Made by a program: the position numbers and the translations under genes. Shown here one piece after another: positions 54,340 to 62,667 of a stretch of 64,000 nucleotides of DNA; position 1 is the first letter of the stretch; every line of letters starts with the position of its first letter. The notes beneath the pieces were generated by a model, which was given only the letters and a program-made list of their open reading frames with translations, ran no database searches and had not been told where the DNA came from. Source of the DNA: Periweissella cryptocerci (GTDB lineage Bacteria > Bacillota > Bacilli > Lactobacillales > Lactobacillaceae); assembly GCF_004358325.1 (NCBI RefSeq), contig NZ_CP037940.1:1860001-1924000 (forward strand), read 5' to 3'.

Positions 54340-55935
54340 TTGAAATTTTCAGAACTCGGTCTCTCAGAAGACCTGTTAACAGCCATCGAAAAGCATGGTT
54401 ATGTCGAAGCCACACCTATCCAAGAAGAAACGATTCCATTGACTTTAAAGGGTCAAGACGTTATCGGACAAGCCCAAACTGGTACTGGTAAAACAGCAGC
54501 CTTTGGTTTGCCAATCTTGGAAAACATCGATCCTGATGGTGGCTTACAAGCCTTGATCATCTCACCAACTCGTGAACTTGCTATTCAAACGCAAGAAGAA
54601 TTGTTCAAGTTGGGTCATGACAAGCACGTTAAGGTTCAAGTAGTTTACGGTGGTGCCGATATCCGTAAGCAAATTAATGGTTTGAAGAACCGTCCAAACA
54701 TTTTGGTTGGTACTCCAGGTCGTTTGCTTGATCACTTAAACCGTAAAACAGTTAAATTAGAAGGTATCAAGAACCTTGTGTTGGATGAAGCAGATGAAAT
54801 GCTCAACATGGGATTCTTGGAAGATATTGAATCAATTTTGAAGACTGTTCCTGACGAACGTCAAACGATGTTGTTCTCTGCTACGATGCCACCAGCTATC
54901 AAGCGCATTGGTGTGCAATTCATGCACGAACCAACCCACATTAAGGTTGAATCAAAAGAATTGACGACTGATTTAGTTGATCAATACTACGTTAAGTCAA
55001 AGGAATTTGAAAAGTTTGACGTTATGACTCGTCTCTTTGACGTTCAAAACCCACAATTAACCATTATCTTCGGTCGTACTAAGCGCCGAGTTGATGAATT
55101 GGCTAAGGGTCTTGAAATGCGTGGATACCGGGCAGCCGGAATTCACGGTGACTTGTCACAACAAATGCGGATGAAGGTCTTGCGCGACTTTAAGGGTGGT
55201 CAACTTGACATCTTGGTTGCGACCGACGTTGCTGCGCGTGGTTTGGACATCAAGGATGTTACCCACGTTTACAACTACGATATTCCACAAGATCCAGAAA
55301 GCTATGTTCACCGTATTGGCCGTACTGGTCGTGCCGGTGCTCACGGTACTTCATTGACATTCGTTTCACCAAGTGAAATTGATTACTTGCGCGATATCGA
55401 AAAACTTACTAAGAAGCGTATGTTGCCATTGAAGCCACCAACAAAGGAAGAAGCCTTAGCTGGTCGTATTAAGACTGCTACTGAAGCCGTTGAATCAATC
55501 ATTACTAACACTAATGTTGATATGATCTCTGATCAAGCGGACGAATTAGTTGCTAAGTACGATGCTAAGACTTTGGCTGCTGCTTTGTTGACTGCTGCTG
55601 CTAAGCCAGACGCAGAACAAGTACCAGTTAAGATCACACCAGAACGTCCATTACCACGCCACAAGGGTGGTAATGGTGGTGGCGGACGTAGCTACAGCCG
55701 TAACCGCGGTGGTAGTGGCGACCGTCGTGGTAACGGTGGCGGAGGCTACCGTGGCCGTCGTGAAGGTGGCGATAGCGATCGTCGTGGTGGTTCACGCGAT
55801 GGCGAACGTCGTAACGGTGAAAAGCGTTACGGTAACGGCACTCGTTCAAACGACCGTCGTGGTTCACAATCTCGTCAAGGTGGTAATGGTGGCGCTTCAC
55901 GTCGTCCATTCACTATCAGCGAAAACAAAGATTAA
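54340..55935 (+). CDS. cshA: DEAD-box RNA helicase
   Basis: 531 residues from TTG 54340, 8 nt after GGAGG. Q motif, Walker A AQTGTGKT (45-52), DEAD at 149-152, SAT motif, and the HRIGRTGRAG motif VI. The C-terminal tail (about 445-525) is an Arg-Gly/Asp-rich basic extension typical of CshA-type RNA degradosome helicases. ATP-dependent unwinding of structured RNA in ribosome assembly and mRNA decay. Confidence 0.94.
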   Translation: MKFSELGLSEDLLTAIEKHGYVEATPIQEETIPLTLKGQDVIGQAQTGTGKTAAFGLPILENIDPDGGLQALIISPTRELAIQTQEELFKLGHDKHVKVQVVYGGADIRKQINGLKNRPNILVGTPGRLLDHLNRKTVKLEGIKNLVLDEADEMLNMGFLEDIESILKTVPDERQTMLFSATMPPAIKRIGVQFMHEPTHIKVESKELTTDLVDQYYVKSKEFEKFDVMTRLFDVQNPQLTIIFGRTKRRVDELAKGLEMRGYRAAGIHGDLSQQMRMKVLRDFKGGQLDILVATDVAARGLDIKDVTHVYNYDIPQDPESYVHRIGRTGRAGAHGTSLTFVSPSEIDYLRDIEKLTKKRMLPLKPPTKEEALAGRIKTATEAVESIITNTNVDMISDQADELVAKYDAKTLAAALLTAAAKPDAEQVPVKITPERPLPRHKGGNGGGGRSYSRNRGGSGDRRGNGGGGYRGRREGGDSDRRGGSRDGERRNGEKRYGNGTRSNDRRGSQSRQGGNGGASRRPFTISENKD

Positions 55936-55943
55936 ACCAAATG

Positions 55944-55977
55944 AAGAGTTAAGGCAATTTTGCCTTAGCTCTTTTTT
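55944..55977 (+). terminator. Terminator of cshA
   Basis: AGAGTTAAGGCA pairs with TGCCTTAGCTCT, then TTTTT. Repeat copy 11 starts ~19 bp later. Confidence 0.85.
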
Positions 55978-55995
55978 CTACATAAATTGATTGAC

Positions 55996-56390
55996 GCTAT
56001 TCCCTCTGGTGTGGGATTGAATAAAATTGGCCACTATGTGCCAGTAAATTACTTGGCGCACCACGCTGGAAGCACATGTTCAAGCCAAAGTGCGGTCTTG
56101 AACAACTCGGATAAGCTGGGAGTCTAAGGAATAAATTCCTAAGACTCCTCATCTTATCCTCAGCGGAAATATGTGTTTGCACACATATTCCCCCAGTCGT
56201 GGTGTAAAGGCTACGCCCGCCAAGCAATTTACCGGCACTCCGTTAGTTAGGAACAATGCTAAAATTAGTGGAAAATTGTTACCAACTATAGGCTGCTGTA
56301 GCATAGAAAAAACGACACTGTGGATTAACAGAACCTCAGTAATTTAATACTTGAAAAGTACGGCAATGACAATCCTACGCTAGAATAAAT
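55996..56390 (+). repeat. MITE-like repeat, copy 11 (long form)
   Basis: Long copy, left end CTATTCCCTCTGGTGTGGGA, right end CAATCCTACGCTAGAATAAA. The internal hairpins are intact; ATATGTGTTTGCACACATAT is a longer version of the ATGTGT/ACACAT stem. Confidence 0.9.
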
Positions 56391-56655
56391 ATAACAAATT
56401 GATTTTGGTGTTCATAGGGGTCACTACGCGCCAAGTAGACTCCTTAGGCACTTCGTTAGTTTGAAGTAGGTATTCAGCAAATCGATGCTGAAAATATGAA
56501 AAAGTATTGCGAGTTCACAAAGATTGTTCATTTATTGGAGCGTTAACTTAAAAAATAAAATTATTGTAGTGGTTTGATAGCTACAATAATTTTGTGTTTC
56601 GCATGATAATTTCACAAACTGGTATTCTTATCAGTTTCTTTATGGTTGTTTTTGG
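56391..56655. other. Intergenic stretch with repeat remnant and hairpin
   Basis: GCGCCAAGTAGACTCCTTAG then GGCACTTCGTTAGTTTG (56427-56463) is a decayed piece of the repeat. AAAATTATTGTAG (56557-56569) pairs perfectly with CTACAATAATTTT (56581-56593). No ORF of note. Confidence 0.4.
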
Positions 56656-56661
56656 TATAAT
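56653..56661 (+). promoter_or_regulatory. Extended -10 promoter of acpS
   Basis: TGGTATAAT, a full TATAAT with TG extension; no clear -35. Confidence 0.55.
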
Positions 56662-56754
56662 AGTTCAAGTGCTCGATGATTAAGGTGATCGTTCAATTGA
56701 GAGTTGAGTACTGCTCGGCGTGAATGAAAAATAAAATTTTGAGGTGGTGTGGCA

Positions 56755-57111
56755 ATGCTTTACGGGTTAGGTAATGATATTCAGTCAATTAGTCAAATCC
56801 GTGCGGTTGTTGAACGCCAGCCGAGTTTTGTTAGTAAAATTTTGACGGTGAAAGAACAAAATCAGTTTGAGAAGTTGAACGGCAAACGGGCCTGGGAATT
56901 TCTGGCGGGGCGTTTTTCAGCAAAAGAAGCGTATAGTAAAGCTTTTGGAACTGGGATTGGATCGCAGCTAACGTGGCACGATATGGAAGTATTGAATAAC
57001 GAACAAGGTAAACCAACTTTTACACAGCAGCCATTTAATGGGATTGCGTTGGTTTCGATTAGTCATTCAGTTGATATGGTGGCAACGGTTGTGACTTTAG
57101 AAAATAAATAA
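56755..57111 (+). CDS. acpS: Holo-[acyl-carrier-protein] synthase
   Basis: 118 residues. Transfers 4'-phosphopantetheine from CoA to acyl carrier protein. GLGNDIQSI carries the metal Asp; RFSAKEAYSKAFGTGI the second acidic ligand and core. Start ATG 56755 lies 7 nt after GAGGTGG; the in-frame GTG at 56749 overlaps it. First gene of the classic acpS-alr-mazF order. Confidence 0.93.
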   Translation: MLYGLGNDIQSISQIRAVVERQPSFVSKILTVKEQNQFEKLNGKRAWEFLAGRFSAKEAYSKAFGTGIGSQLTWHDMEVLNNEQGKPTFTQQPFNGIALVSISHSVDMVATVVTLENK

Positions 57112-57172
57112 TAATTATAATTAAGATAATACGCGCTTGCGGTATGAAAAGTTACGTTAGGAAGTGGAGATA

Positions 57173-58297
57173 ATGGTTGTAGGCGTACATCGGCCAACTA
57201 AGCTTATATTAGATGGTCAGGCATTAGCGCATAATATTGCGGTGTCAAAGGCTCCGTTTGATGAAAATATTGATGTTTTTGCGGTTGTTAAAGCAAATGC
57301 ATACGGGCACGGTGTTGCCGAGATTGCCAAAATGGCAAAAGCTGCCGGTGCGACTGGTTTTGCGGTGGCGCTTTTGGATGAAGGCATTGAGTTGCGGGAG
57401 TTAGGCTATACCGATGAACCGATTTTAGTTCTTGGGATTACACCAAGTGAGTGGGCAGTAGATGCTGCTAAATATCGGATTTCATTAACGGTTGGTGATC
57501 TTGATTGGCTACAAGTTGCCCAGCCACTGTTGGCGCGAGCCGGAATTAATACCCCGTTGCGAGTTCACATGGGGGTTGATACTGGAATGGGACGGATTGG
57601 CGTCCGGACACCAGCTGACTTGGTAACGGCGAGTCAATATTTACGGAATCATGCAACGGAGTTTGAGTTTGAAGGCATGTTCACGCACTTTGCAACAGCC
57701 GATGAAGAAAATAAAGATTACTTTGAAAGCCAATTAGGTAACTGGCAAGCGGCAATTAATGCAGTTAAACCATTACCACGTTTTGTGCATGCAGCGAATT
57801 CAGCCGCATCATTGTGGCGTAGTAAAGAAGTGCCAACTAATGTGCTGCGCTTGGGGGCGGCAATGTATGGGTTTAATCCGTCGGGCGATGTTTTGCCGGA
57901 ATCACGATTACAACCAGTCATGTCATTGACGACTGAGATTGCGTTTGTTAAGCAAGTGGCCGCCGGTGATAAAGTCAGCTACGGGGCAACGTACACGGCT
58001 ACCGATGAGGAATGGATTGCTACATTGCCAATTGGTTATGCCGATGGATTCTTGCGCCGCATGCAAGGATTTCACGTCTTGGTCAATGGTGAATATGCGG
58101 ACATTGTTGGGCGTGTTACAATGGACCAAACGATGATTCGTTTATCAGCATATCAGCCAGTGGGGACAACGGTGACAATTGTTGGTCAAGACGGGGACAA
58201 AAGTTTGACATTAAGTGAACTAGCTAATTATGCGGCAACAATTCCTTATGAAATTGTTACTGATTTTTCAACTAGAATTAAGCGCGAGGTAAAATAG
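57173..58297 (+). CDS. alr: Alanine racemase
   Basis: 374 residues. PLP enzyme making D-alanine for cell wall and lipoteichoic acid. PLP-Lys40 in AVVKANAYGHG; catalytic Tyr in the KVSYGATYTA region; substrate motif GYADGFLRR. Start ATG 57173 is favoured over GTG 57164, which overlaps the GGAAGTGG Shine-Dalgarno. It lies 61 nt after acpS and 3 nt before mazF. Confidence 0.95.
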   Translation: MVVGVHRPTKLILDGQALAHNIAVSKAPFDENIDVFAVVKANAYGHGVAEIAKMAKAAGATGFAVALLDEGIELRELGYTDEPILVLGITPSEWAVDAAKYRISLTVGDLDWLQVAQPLLARAGINTPLRVHMGVDTGMGRIGVRTPADLVTASQYLRNHATEFEFEGMFTHFATADEENKDYFESQLGNWQAAINAVKPLPRFVHAANSAASLWRSKEVPTNVLRLGAAMYGFNPSGDVLPESRLQPVMSLTTEIAFVKQVAAGDKVSYGATYTATDEEWIATLPIGYADGFLRRMQGFHVLVNGEYADIVGRVTMDQTMIRLSAYQPVGTTVTIVGQDGDKSLTLSELANYAATIPYEIVTDFSTRIKREVK

Positions 58298-58300
58298 TAT

Positions 58301-58732
58301 ATGGGAAATATTGAAATCAAACGTGGTGATATATTCTACGCGGATCTTTCACCAGTAACCGGTTCCGAACAAGGGGGGACTCGACCAGTGTTGATTATTC
58401 AAAATAACACTGGGAACTTTCACTCACCAACAGTGATTGTGGCAGCGATTACGGCCAAAATTTCAAAGCCAAAGCTACCAACACATGTGGGCTTGCCTGC
58501 ACGTGAAGAGGGTGTCGCTAAAGACTCAGTGATTTTATTGGAGCAACTCCGGACAATTGACAAATCACGTCTAAAAGACAAAGTTTCACATCTTGAACAA
58601 GAAATCATGACGAAGGTTGATGTTGCTATCGCCATTAGTTTAGGAATGGTCGCAACAAATCGTACATATGACGAAGTAAATACGACTACCGAACACATTG
58701 AAATTATTGATACTGAAAAAAACGCCGATTAG
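58301..58732 (+). CDS. mazF: MazF/PemK-family endoribonuclease without adjacent antitoxin
   Basis: 143 residues of the EndoA/MazF fold: [43 protein letters not shown]. The family cuts mRNA at short motifs. In Bacillus-like order a mazE antitoxin gene separates alr from mazF; here only 3 nt do, and no antitoxin ORF is seen in any frame nearby. The product runs ~20 residues longer than the usual MazF, with an acidic tail. Confidence 0.9.
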   Translation: MGNIEIKRGDIFYADLSPVTGSEQGGTRPVLIIQNNTGNFHSPTVIVAAITAKISKPKLPTHVGLPAREEGVAKDSVILLEQLRTIDKSRLKDKVSHLEQEIMTKVDVAIAISLGMVATNRTYDEVNTTTEHIEIIDTEKNAD

Positions 58733-58746
58733 TTGGCGTTTTTTTC
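58719..58746 (+). terminator. Terminator of the acpS-alr-mazF operon
   Basis: AAACGCC pairs with GGCGTTT, then T's; the mazF stop codon sits in the loop. Confidence 0.8.
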
Positions 58747-58764
58747 ATTTCTGGAAGGTTAACG

Positions 58765-58926
58765 TTACGCCAAGTAATTTACCGCCACTTCGTTAGTTAT
58801 AAATAATACTCAGACTAGCAGAAAACAGTTACCAACCACAGGCCGTAGTAGTATGAAAAAAACTGACAATAGAACCTCAGCAAGTCACTGATTGAAAAGT
58901 ACAGAAATGACAATCCTACGCTAGGA
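58765..58926 (+). repeat. MITE-like repeat, copy 12 (right half)
   Basis: Starts at ACGCCAAGTAATTTACC and continues through CGTTAGTTA to CAATCCTACGCTAGG. The left half is missing. Confidence 0.82.
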
Positions 58927-59031
58927 AAAATGGAATCATTATTGATCTAGATGCAGAACTTGTGAAAAATAACACTTGCAATATGGCTAAAATAACCCTA
59001 TCCTATGCTTAGATAACATTGGGGGCTGGGA

Positions 59032-59904
59032 ATGGGTAATTATGGAAAGATATTGAAGCAATTTAGGAAAGATAAAGGGATGACATTGAGCGAGGTCGCA
59101 GATGGTATCGTTTCAGTGGGCTTTTTATCTAAAGTAGAACGTGAACAGGCAATTCCAAACACTGAAATCTTATTTCAGTTACTGAGTCGTTTGCGTGTGA
59201 ATTGGGATGAGTTTGATTATCGGCTGAAGAACGAACTAGCAGAACCGTATGTGATATTTCAGACTGAATTAGTAGAAGCTACATTGGCTAACGATGCATC
59301 GCGGTTCAAAGCGATGATGCTTAACGAACAAAGTAAATTTGCTGAAACTAATGACATTGTCCATCGGCACCGCTATCTGACGACCTACTTGTATTATCAA
59401 GACGCTATCGGTGAGACAGTTGATGCAGAAATGATAAATGAGCTCAAAACATATTTATTGAATATTGATGATTGGGGACGCTATGAGTTGCGACTATTCA
59501 ATAATAATCTGAAATGGTTTGACTTGGAAATCGCTGAATTACTTAGCAAGATTGCCCTTGATCGTTCACAGAATGTTTGGAAAATTAAAGAAAACCAGAA
59601 TGTGTTGGTCAACATACTATTGAATATGGCAGAGTTGTTTTTGAAAAATCGGCAAATTTTGTCCCTAAACACGACTTTAAGTCGGTTATCGATGCTCATG
59701 GTTGACGGGGATGTTTCGATAGCAAAAGTAAAGTTCGACTTCTTGAGTGGCATGTTGAAAATTGCGCAAAATAATATTGAAGCAGGAAAAACGCAGGCGA
59801 TGGCAGCAATTAGCGTGTTACGATATTTTCGAGCATATAGTTGGGCCAAAAAATTTGAAAAAGCTTATGAGGAGCTTATTAACACAGTTAATGAAAATTT
59901 GTAA
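59032..59904 (+). CDS. Rgg/GadR/MutR-like XRE-family regulator
   Basis: 290 residues. N-terminal XRE helix-turn-helix (about 5-60, RKDKGMTLSEVADGIVSVGF), then an all-helical, TPR-like domain typical of Rgg proteins that bind peptide pheromones. No obvious pheromone gene is adjacent. The Shine-Dalgarno region is the unusual TTGGGGGCTGGGA. Its own terminator follows; the secreted-protein gene downstream is a candidate target. Confidence 0.85.
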   Translation: MGNYGKILKQFRKDKGMTLSEVADGIVSVGFLSKVEREQAIPNTEILFQLLSRLRVNWDEFDYRLKNELAEPYVIFQTELVEATLANDASRFKAMMLNEQSKFAETNDIVHRHRYLTTYLYYQDAIGETVDAEMINELKTYLLNIDDWGRYELRLFNNNLKWFDLEIAELLSKIALDRSQNVWKIKENQNVLVNILLNMAELFLKNRQILSLNTTLSRLSMLMVDGDVSIAKVKFDFLSGMLKIAQNNIEAGKTQAMAAISVLRYFRAYSWAKKFEKAYEELINTVNENL

Positions 59905-59918
59905 ATATTACTGTCGTC

Positions 59919-59948
59919 CAGAATCTTAATTGGTTCTGTTTTTTTTTA
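59919..59948 (+). terminator. Terminator of the Rgg-like gene
   Basis: CAGAATC pairs with GGTTCTG, then nine T's. Confidence 0.75.
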
Positions 59949-59967
59949 GGCTCTATACCAAATTAAA

Positions 59968-60030
59968 GTGAAGATTCTGTGAAAGTTATCCGATATGAAA
60001 TTTTTGTGATAATAATCACAAATTATTATC
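59968..60030 (+). promoter_or_regulatory. Rex-like operator and nested palindromes
   Basis: TTGTGATAATAATCACAA (60004-60021) fits the Rex consensus TTGTGA-N6-TCACAA. GATAATAAT/ATTATTATC (60008-60030) overlaps it. GTGAAGATTCTGTGA (59968-59982) is identical to 19027-19041. Confidence 0.6.
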
Positions 60031-60125
60031 ATATTGGACAATTTACACGATGAGGGGATAAATCCTTGGTATGATGATTATGTAGTAAACATAGCAAATA
60101 CATTTTTTAACGCATAGGAGATTAT

Positions 60126-60203
60126 GTGTATTTTGTAATTAATGACAAATCTAAAAGTACAAATCGTGCGCGTACCTACAATGTACTCAAAGATAAATTT
60201 TAA
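60126..60203 (+). CDS. Possible small peptide, 25 aa
   Basis: GTG 60126 lies 5 nt after AGGAG. The product would be MYFVINDKSKSTNRARTYNV then LKDKF. It is hydrophilic, unlike an SHP-type pheromone, and may be a remnant or a leader ORF. Weak. Confidence 0.3.
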   Translation: MYFVINDKSKSTNRARTYNVLKDKF

Positions 60204-60271
60204 GATACACTGTATTTAAAAATATTAATAGTCACCATATTGAATTCAAATCCTAAAGGGGGAATTTTACG

Positions 60272-61045
60272 ATGAAAACAATGAAAATATTAGTCGGTGT
60301 AGCAGCAATTGGAATGGTAATGGCGTCAATTCCGGTTACGACTGTTAACGCGGCATCAGCCAGCAAGTATATTACCAACGCTAAGAATAATAGCTATGTA
60401 AAAACGGTAGCTAAGGCGGAAATTGGGTGGTATAACAAGGTTAACGGTAAAAAGAAAAAACTTTATGTACCAAAGGGAACGGTTCTTAAGTTGGATGGAA
60501 CTTTTAAGAAAAATGGAAAAGTTAGTGCCCAATTTGATTTTGATGCACTTAGTTACAAACTAGGCAATGGCAAAATAAAAACAGATAAAAATGGAAACTC
60601 GATTGGCGATTGGTACTCCGTGCCATTGAAAAAGAGTAAGTATAAACTTGTGAAAAAGCCAACACCGATTACAGCGTTAGAATTAGATTTAGGTAAATAC
60701 AATACCTATAAAGACATTTATGATTCAATGTATGTAACTTCTGATAATTATTTGGAATACTATAACTCAAAATCTAGTAAGCTAAGTCAATCAAGTAAAA
60801 TCACCAAAGTAAAACAGTCGGGGAACAAAACTTATCTGTACTTCAAAAAAGCTCCCAAGAATTTGAACACGAAAAAAATGAAGAAGAACCAATATCGATT
60901 AACCGTTAAAAATTTGAAGAAAACCACCAAAACCAAGGATTTGGACCGTGATGACCACAAGACAAGTGTTGGCTGGACGAAGTGGGCCAAGTATTCCGTG
61001 GGTGGTAAGGCATATTTCCATATTACTAAGAGTACCGCTGACTAA
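60272..61045 (+). CDS. Secreted basic protein (257 aa)
   Basis: No family recognised. A signal peptide covers about 1-28 (VTTVNAASA cleavage region). The mature chain is rich in Lys, Tyr, Thr and Asn, with a repeated pattern of KKxK blocks and short beta-like segments (KLYVPKGTVLKLDG, TYLYFKKAPKN). It may bind cell wall polymers, like SLAP/surface-layer-type domains (weak). AAAGGGGGAA precedes ATG. Confidence 0.78.
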   Translation: MKTMKILVGVAAIGMVMASIPVTTVNAASASKYITNAKNNSYVKTVAKAEIGWYNKVNGKKKKLYVPKGTVLKLDGTFKKNGKVSAQFDFDALSYKLGNGKIKTDKNGNSIGDWYSVPLKKSKYKLVKKPTPITALELDLGKYNTYKDIYDSMYVTSDNYLEYYNSKSSKLSQSSKITKVKQSGNKTYLYFKKAPKNLNTKKMKKNQYRLTVKNLKKTTKTKDLDRDDHKTSVGWTKWAKYSVGGKAYFHITKSTAD

Positions 61046-61065
61046 TTATAGGTACTGTAATAAAC

Positions 61066-61108
61066 AAATAGGAGGCGTTTCACAAGTTTCGTGAAACGCC
61101 TCCTATTT
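61066..61108. terminator. Bidirectional terminator between secreted-protein gene and DUF805 gene
   Basis: AAATAGGAGGCGTTTCAC pairs perfectly with its complement around AAGTTTC. Confidence 0.9.
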
Positions 61109-61130
61109 GCTATTTAGTCGTTAAATGTAC

Positions 61131-61553
61131 TTAGGCAATACCATTTTTTTGCTTATAATCTTCAGTTTTCGCGTGGATTTCGGCATTTTGCTTTTCGTTG
61201 ATGTATTCCCATTGGTTTTCATAAGGGAAACCAGCAACTGCGTCAACAACCCACATTAATGGAACAACCCAGGCCAAGATAATTAGCCAAGCAGAACCCA
61301 AACCTAAGTCGTGGAGGCGTCGTGCTTGAATGCCCCATGAGAGGACAACCCAGAGAAGCCAAATACCAACGAAATAGTCGGACATGATAGTGTCAAAACT
61401 CATTCCCTTAAAACCACCGGCATTACCAATGATGATTAGGGCGATAACTAAAATAATTGCGTTGATAACGGTTGGAATCCAAACATCACGCCGACTGCTG
61501 CGGTGCTTAGTGTCAAATAAATGTGTCCAAAATTGAAAGTATGTTTTAATCAT
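61131..61553 (-). CDS. DUF805-family membrane protein
   Basis: 140 residues from ATG 61553, 7 nt after AAGGTGAG (GTG 61565 overlaps that box). Three or four membrane helices, with the DUF805 pattern SRRDVWIP and RRLHDLGLGSAWL. Hydrophilic C-terminal tail (KQNAEIHAKTEDYKQKNGI). Function unknown. Confidence 0.87.
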   Translation of the reverse strand: MIKTYFQFWTHLFDTKHRSSRRDVWIPTVINAIILVIALIIIGNAGGFKGMSFDTIMSDYFVGIWLLWVVLSWGIQARRLHDLGLGSAWLIILAWVVPLMWVVDAVAGFPYENQWEYINEKQNAEIHAKTEDYKQKNGIA

Positions 61554-61683
61554 AATATGTCTCACCTTAGTGTATATTCTTAATCTAATTTTAGCACAAG
61601 TGATATAATGAATGGTGATAGATTCTAAGGAACAGCACGGAACCTTTGACTAAAGGAACCGATATCGAGGAGGAAATAGTTTA

Positions 61684-62586
61684 ATGAAGACTGGGACGAC
61701 CATTATTACTTTAGACAACGGCTACCATTTATGGACCAACACCCAGGGCACTGGTGATATTCACTTGCTTGCCTTGCATGGTGGACCTGGTGGTAACCAC
61801 GAATACTGGGAAGATACGGCAAAACAATTGGCGGCCCGCAATGTGGATATTCAAGTTCACATGTATGACCAACTTGGCTCATGGTATTCAGACCAACCAG
61901 ATTTCTCTGATCCTAAAAACCAAAACATTTTAACTTATGAATACTACATTGATGAAGTTGAAGAAGTTCGTCAAAAGCTTGGGATTGATAACTTTTACTT
62001 AATCGGTCAAAGCTGGGGTGGCGCATTAGTTCAACTTTACGCCTTGAAGTATGGTGACCACTTGAAGGGTGCCATCATTTCATCAATGACAGATAACATC
62101 GAAGAATATGTGGTTTCAATCAACGCGCGTCGTGACGAAGCTTTGGATGCCGATGCAGTAGCATACATGAAAAAGATTGAAGCTGAAGGTAACTGGGATG
62201 ACGCCCAATACCAAAAGTATGTCGACATTTTGAACGCCCAATACGTGGATCGCAAGCAACCAGTTGTCACAGACCACTTGATTTCAACGATGGCAACGGA
62301 CGTGTACGGTCCATTCCAAGGCGATAACGAATTCGTTGTGACTGGTAAATTGAAGGAATTTGATCTCCGCGACCAAATCCAAAACATCAGCATGCCAACG
62401 TTAGTAACATTCGGTGGACACGAAACAATGCCAGTTGCGACAGCTGAACGGATGGCTAAACAAATTCCAAATGCTCGTTTGGCAATTACGCCGGATGCTG
62501 GTCACCACGCAATGATGGATAACCCAGAAGTCTACTATGCCAACTTGGCACAGTTCATCAATGATGTTGAAGACGGAAATATGTAA
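61684..62586 (+). CDS. pip: Proline iminopeptidase (alpha/beta hydrolase)
   Basis: 300 residues. Releases N-terminal proline from peptides, useful for growth on protein. Oxyanion loop HGGPGG (32-37), nucleophile Ser110 in GQSWGG, His in PDAGHHAMMD. AGGAGG precedes ATG. A TG-extended TATAAT (61604-61609) gives the promoter. Followed by a terminator. Confidence 0.92.
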   Translation: MKTGTTIITLDNGYHLWTNTQGTGDIHLLALHGGPGGNHEYWEDTAKQLAARNVDIQVHMYDQLGSWYSDQPDFSDPKNQNILTYEYYIDEVEEVRQKLGIDNFYLIGQSWGGALVQLYALKYGDHLKGAIISSMTDNIEEYVVSINARRDEALDADAVAYMKKIEAEGNWDDAQYQKYVDILNAQYVDRKQPVVTDHLISTMATDVYGPFQGDNEFVVTGKLKEFDLRDQIQNISMPTLVTFGGHETMPVATAERMAKQIPNARLAITPDAGHHAMMDNPEVYYANLAQFINDVEDGNM

Positions 62587-62592
62587 TATGTA

Positions 62593-62623
62593 CAAAAAGC
62601 AGTTGCAATGCAGCTGCTTTTTT
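62593..62623 (+). terminator. Terminator of pip
   Basis: AAAAAGCAGTTGCA pairs with TGCAGCTGCTTTTT. Confidence 0.8.
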
Positions 62624-62631
62624 ATTATGAT

Positions 62632-62667
62632 TTAAGTCAACCAATATAAGTTGATGGGGTGACTTAA
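62632..62667 (+). promoter_or_regulatory. Candidate BirA operator before birA-bioY
   Basis: TTAAGTCA-ACC pairs with GGGG-TGACTTAA across 14 bp, ending right at the birA start codon. Arm spacing suits BirA autoregulation; the arm sequence is only a partial fit. Confidence 0.45.

Noticed and set aside
55634..55990. ORFs opposite and out of frame with the cshA tail
   Set aside because: They arise from the Arg/Gly-rich repeats of the helicase C-terminus.
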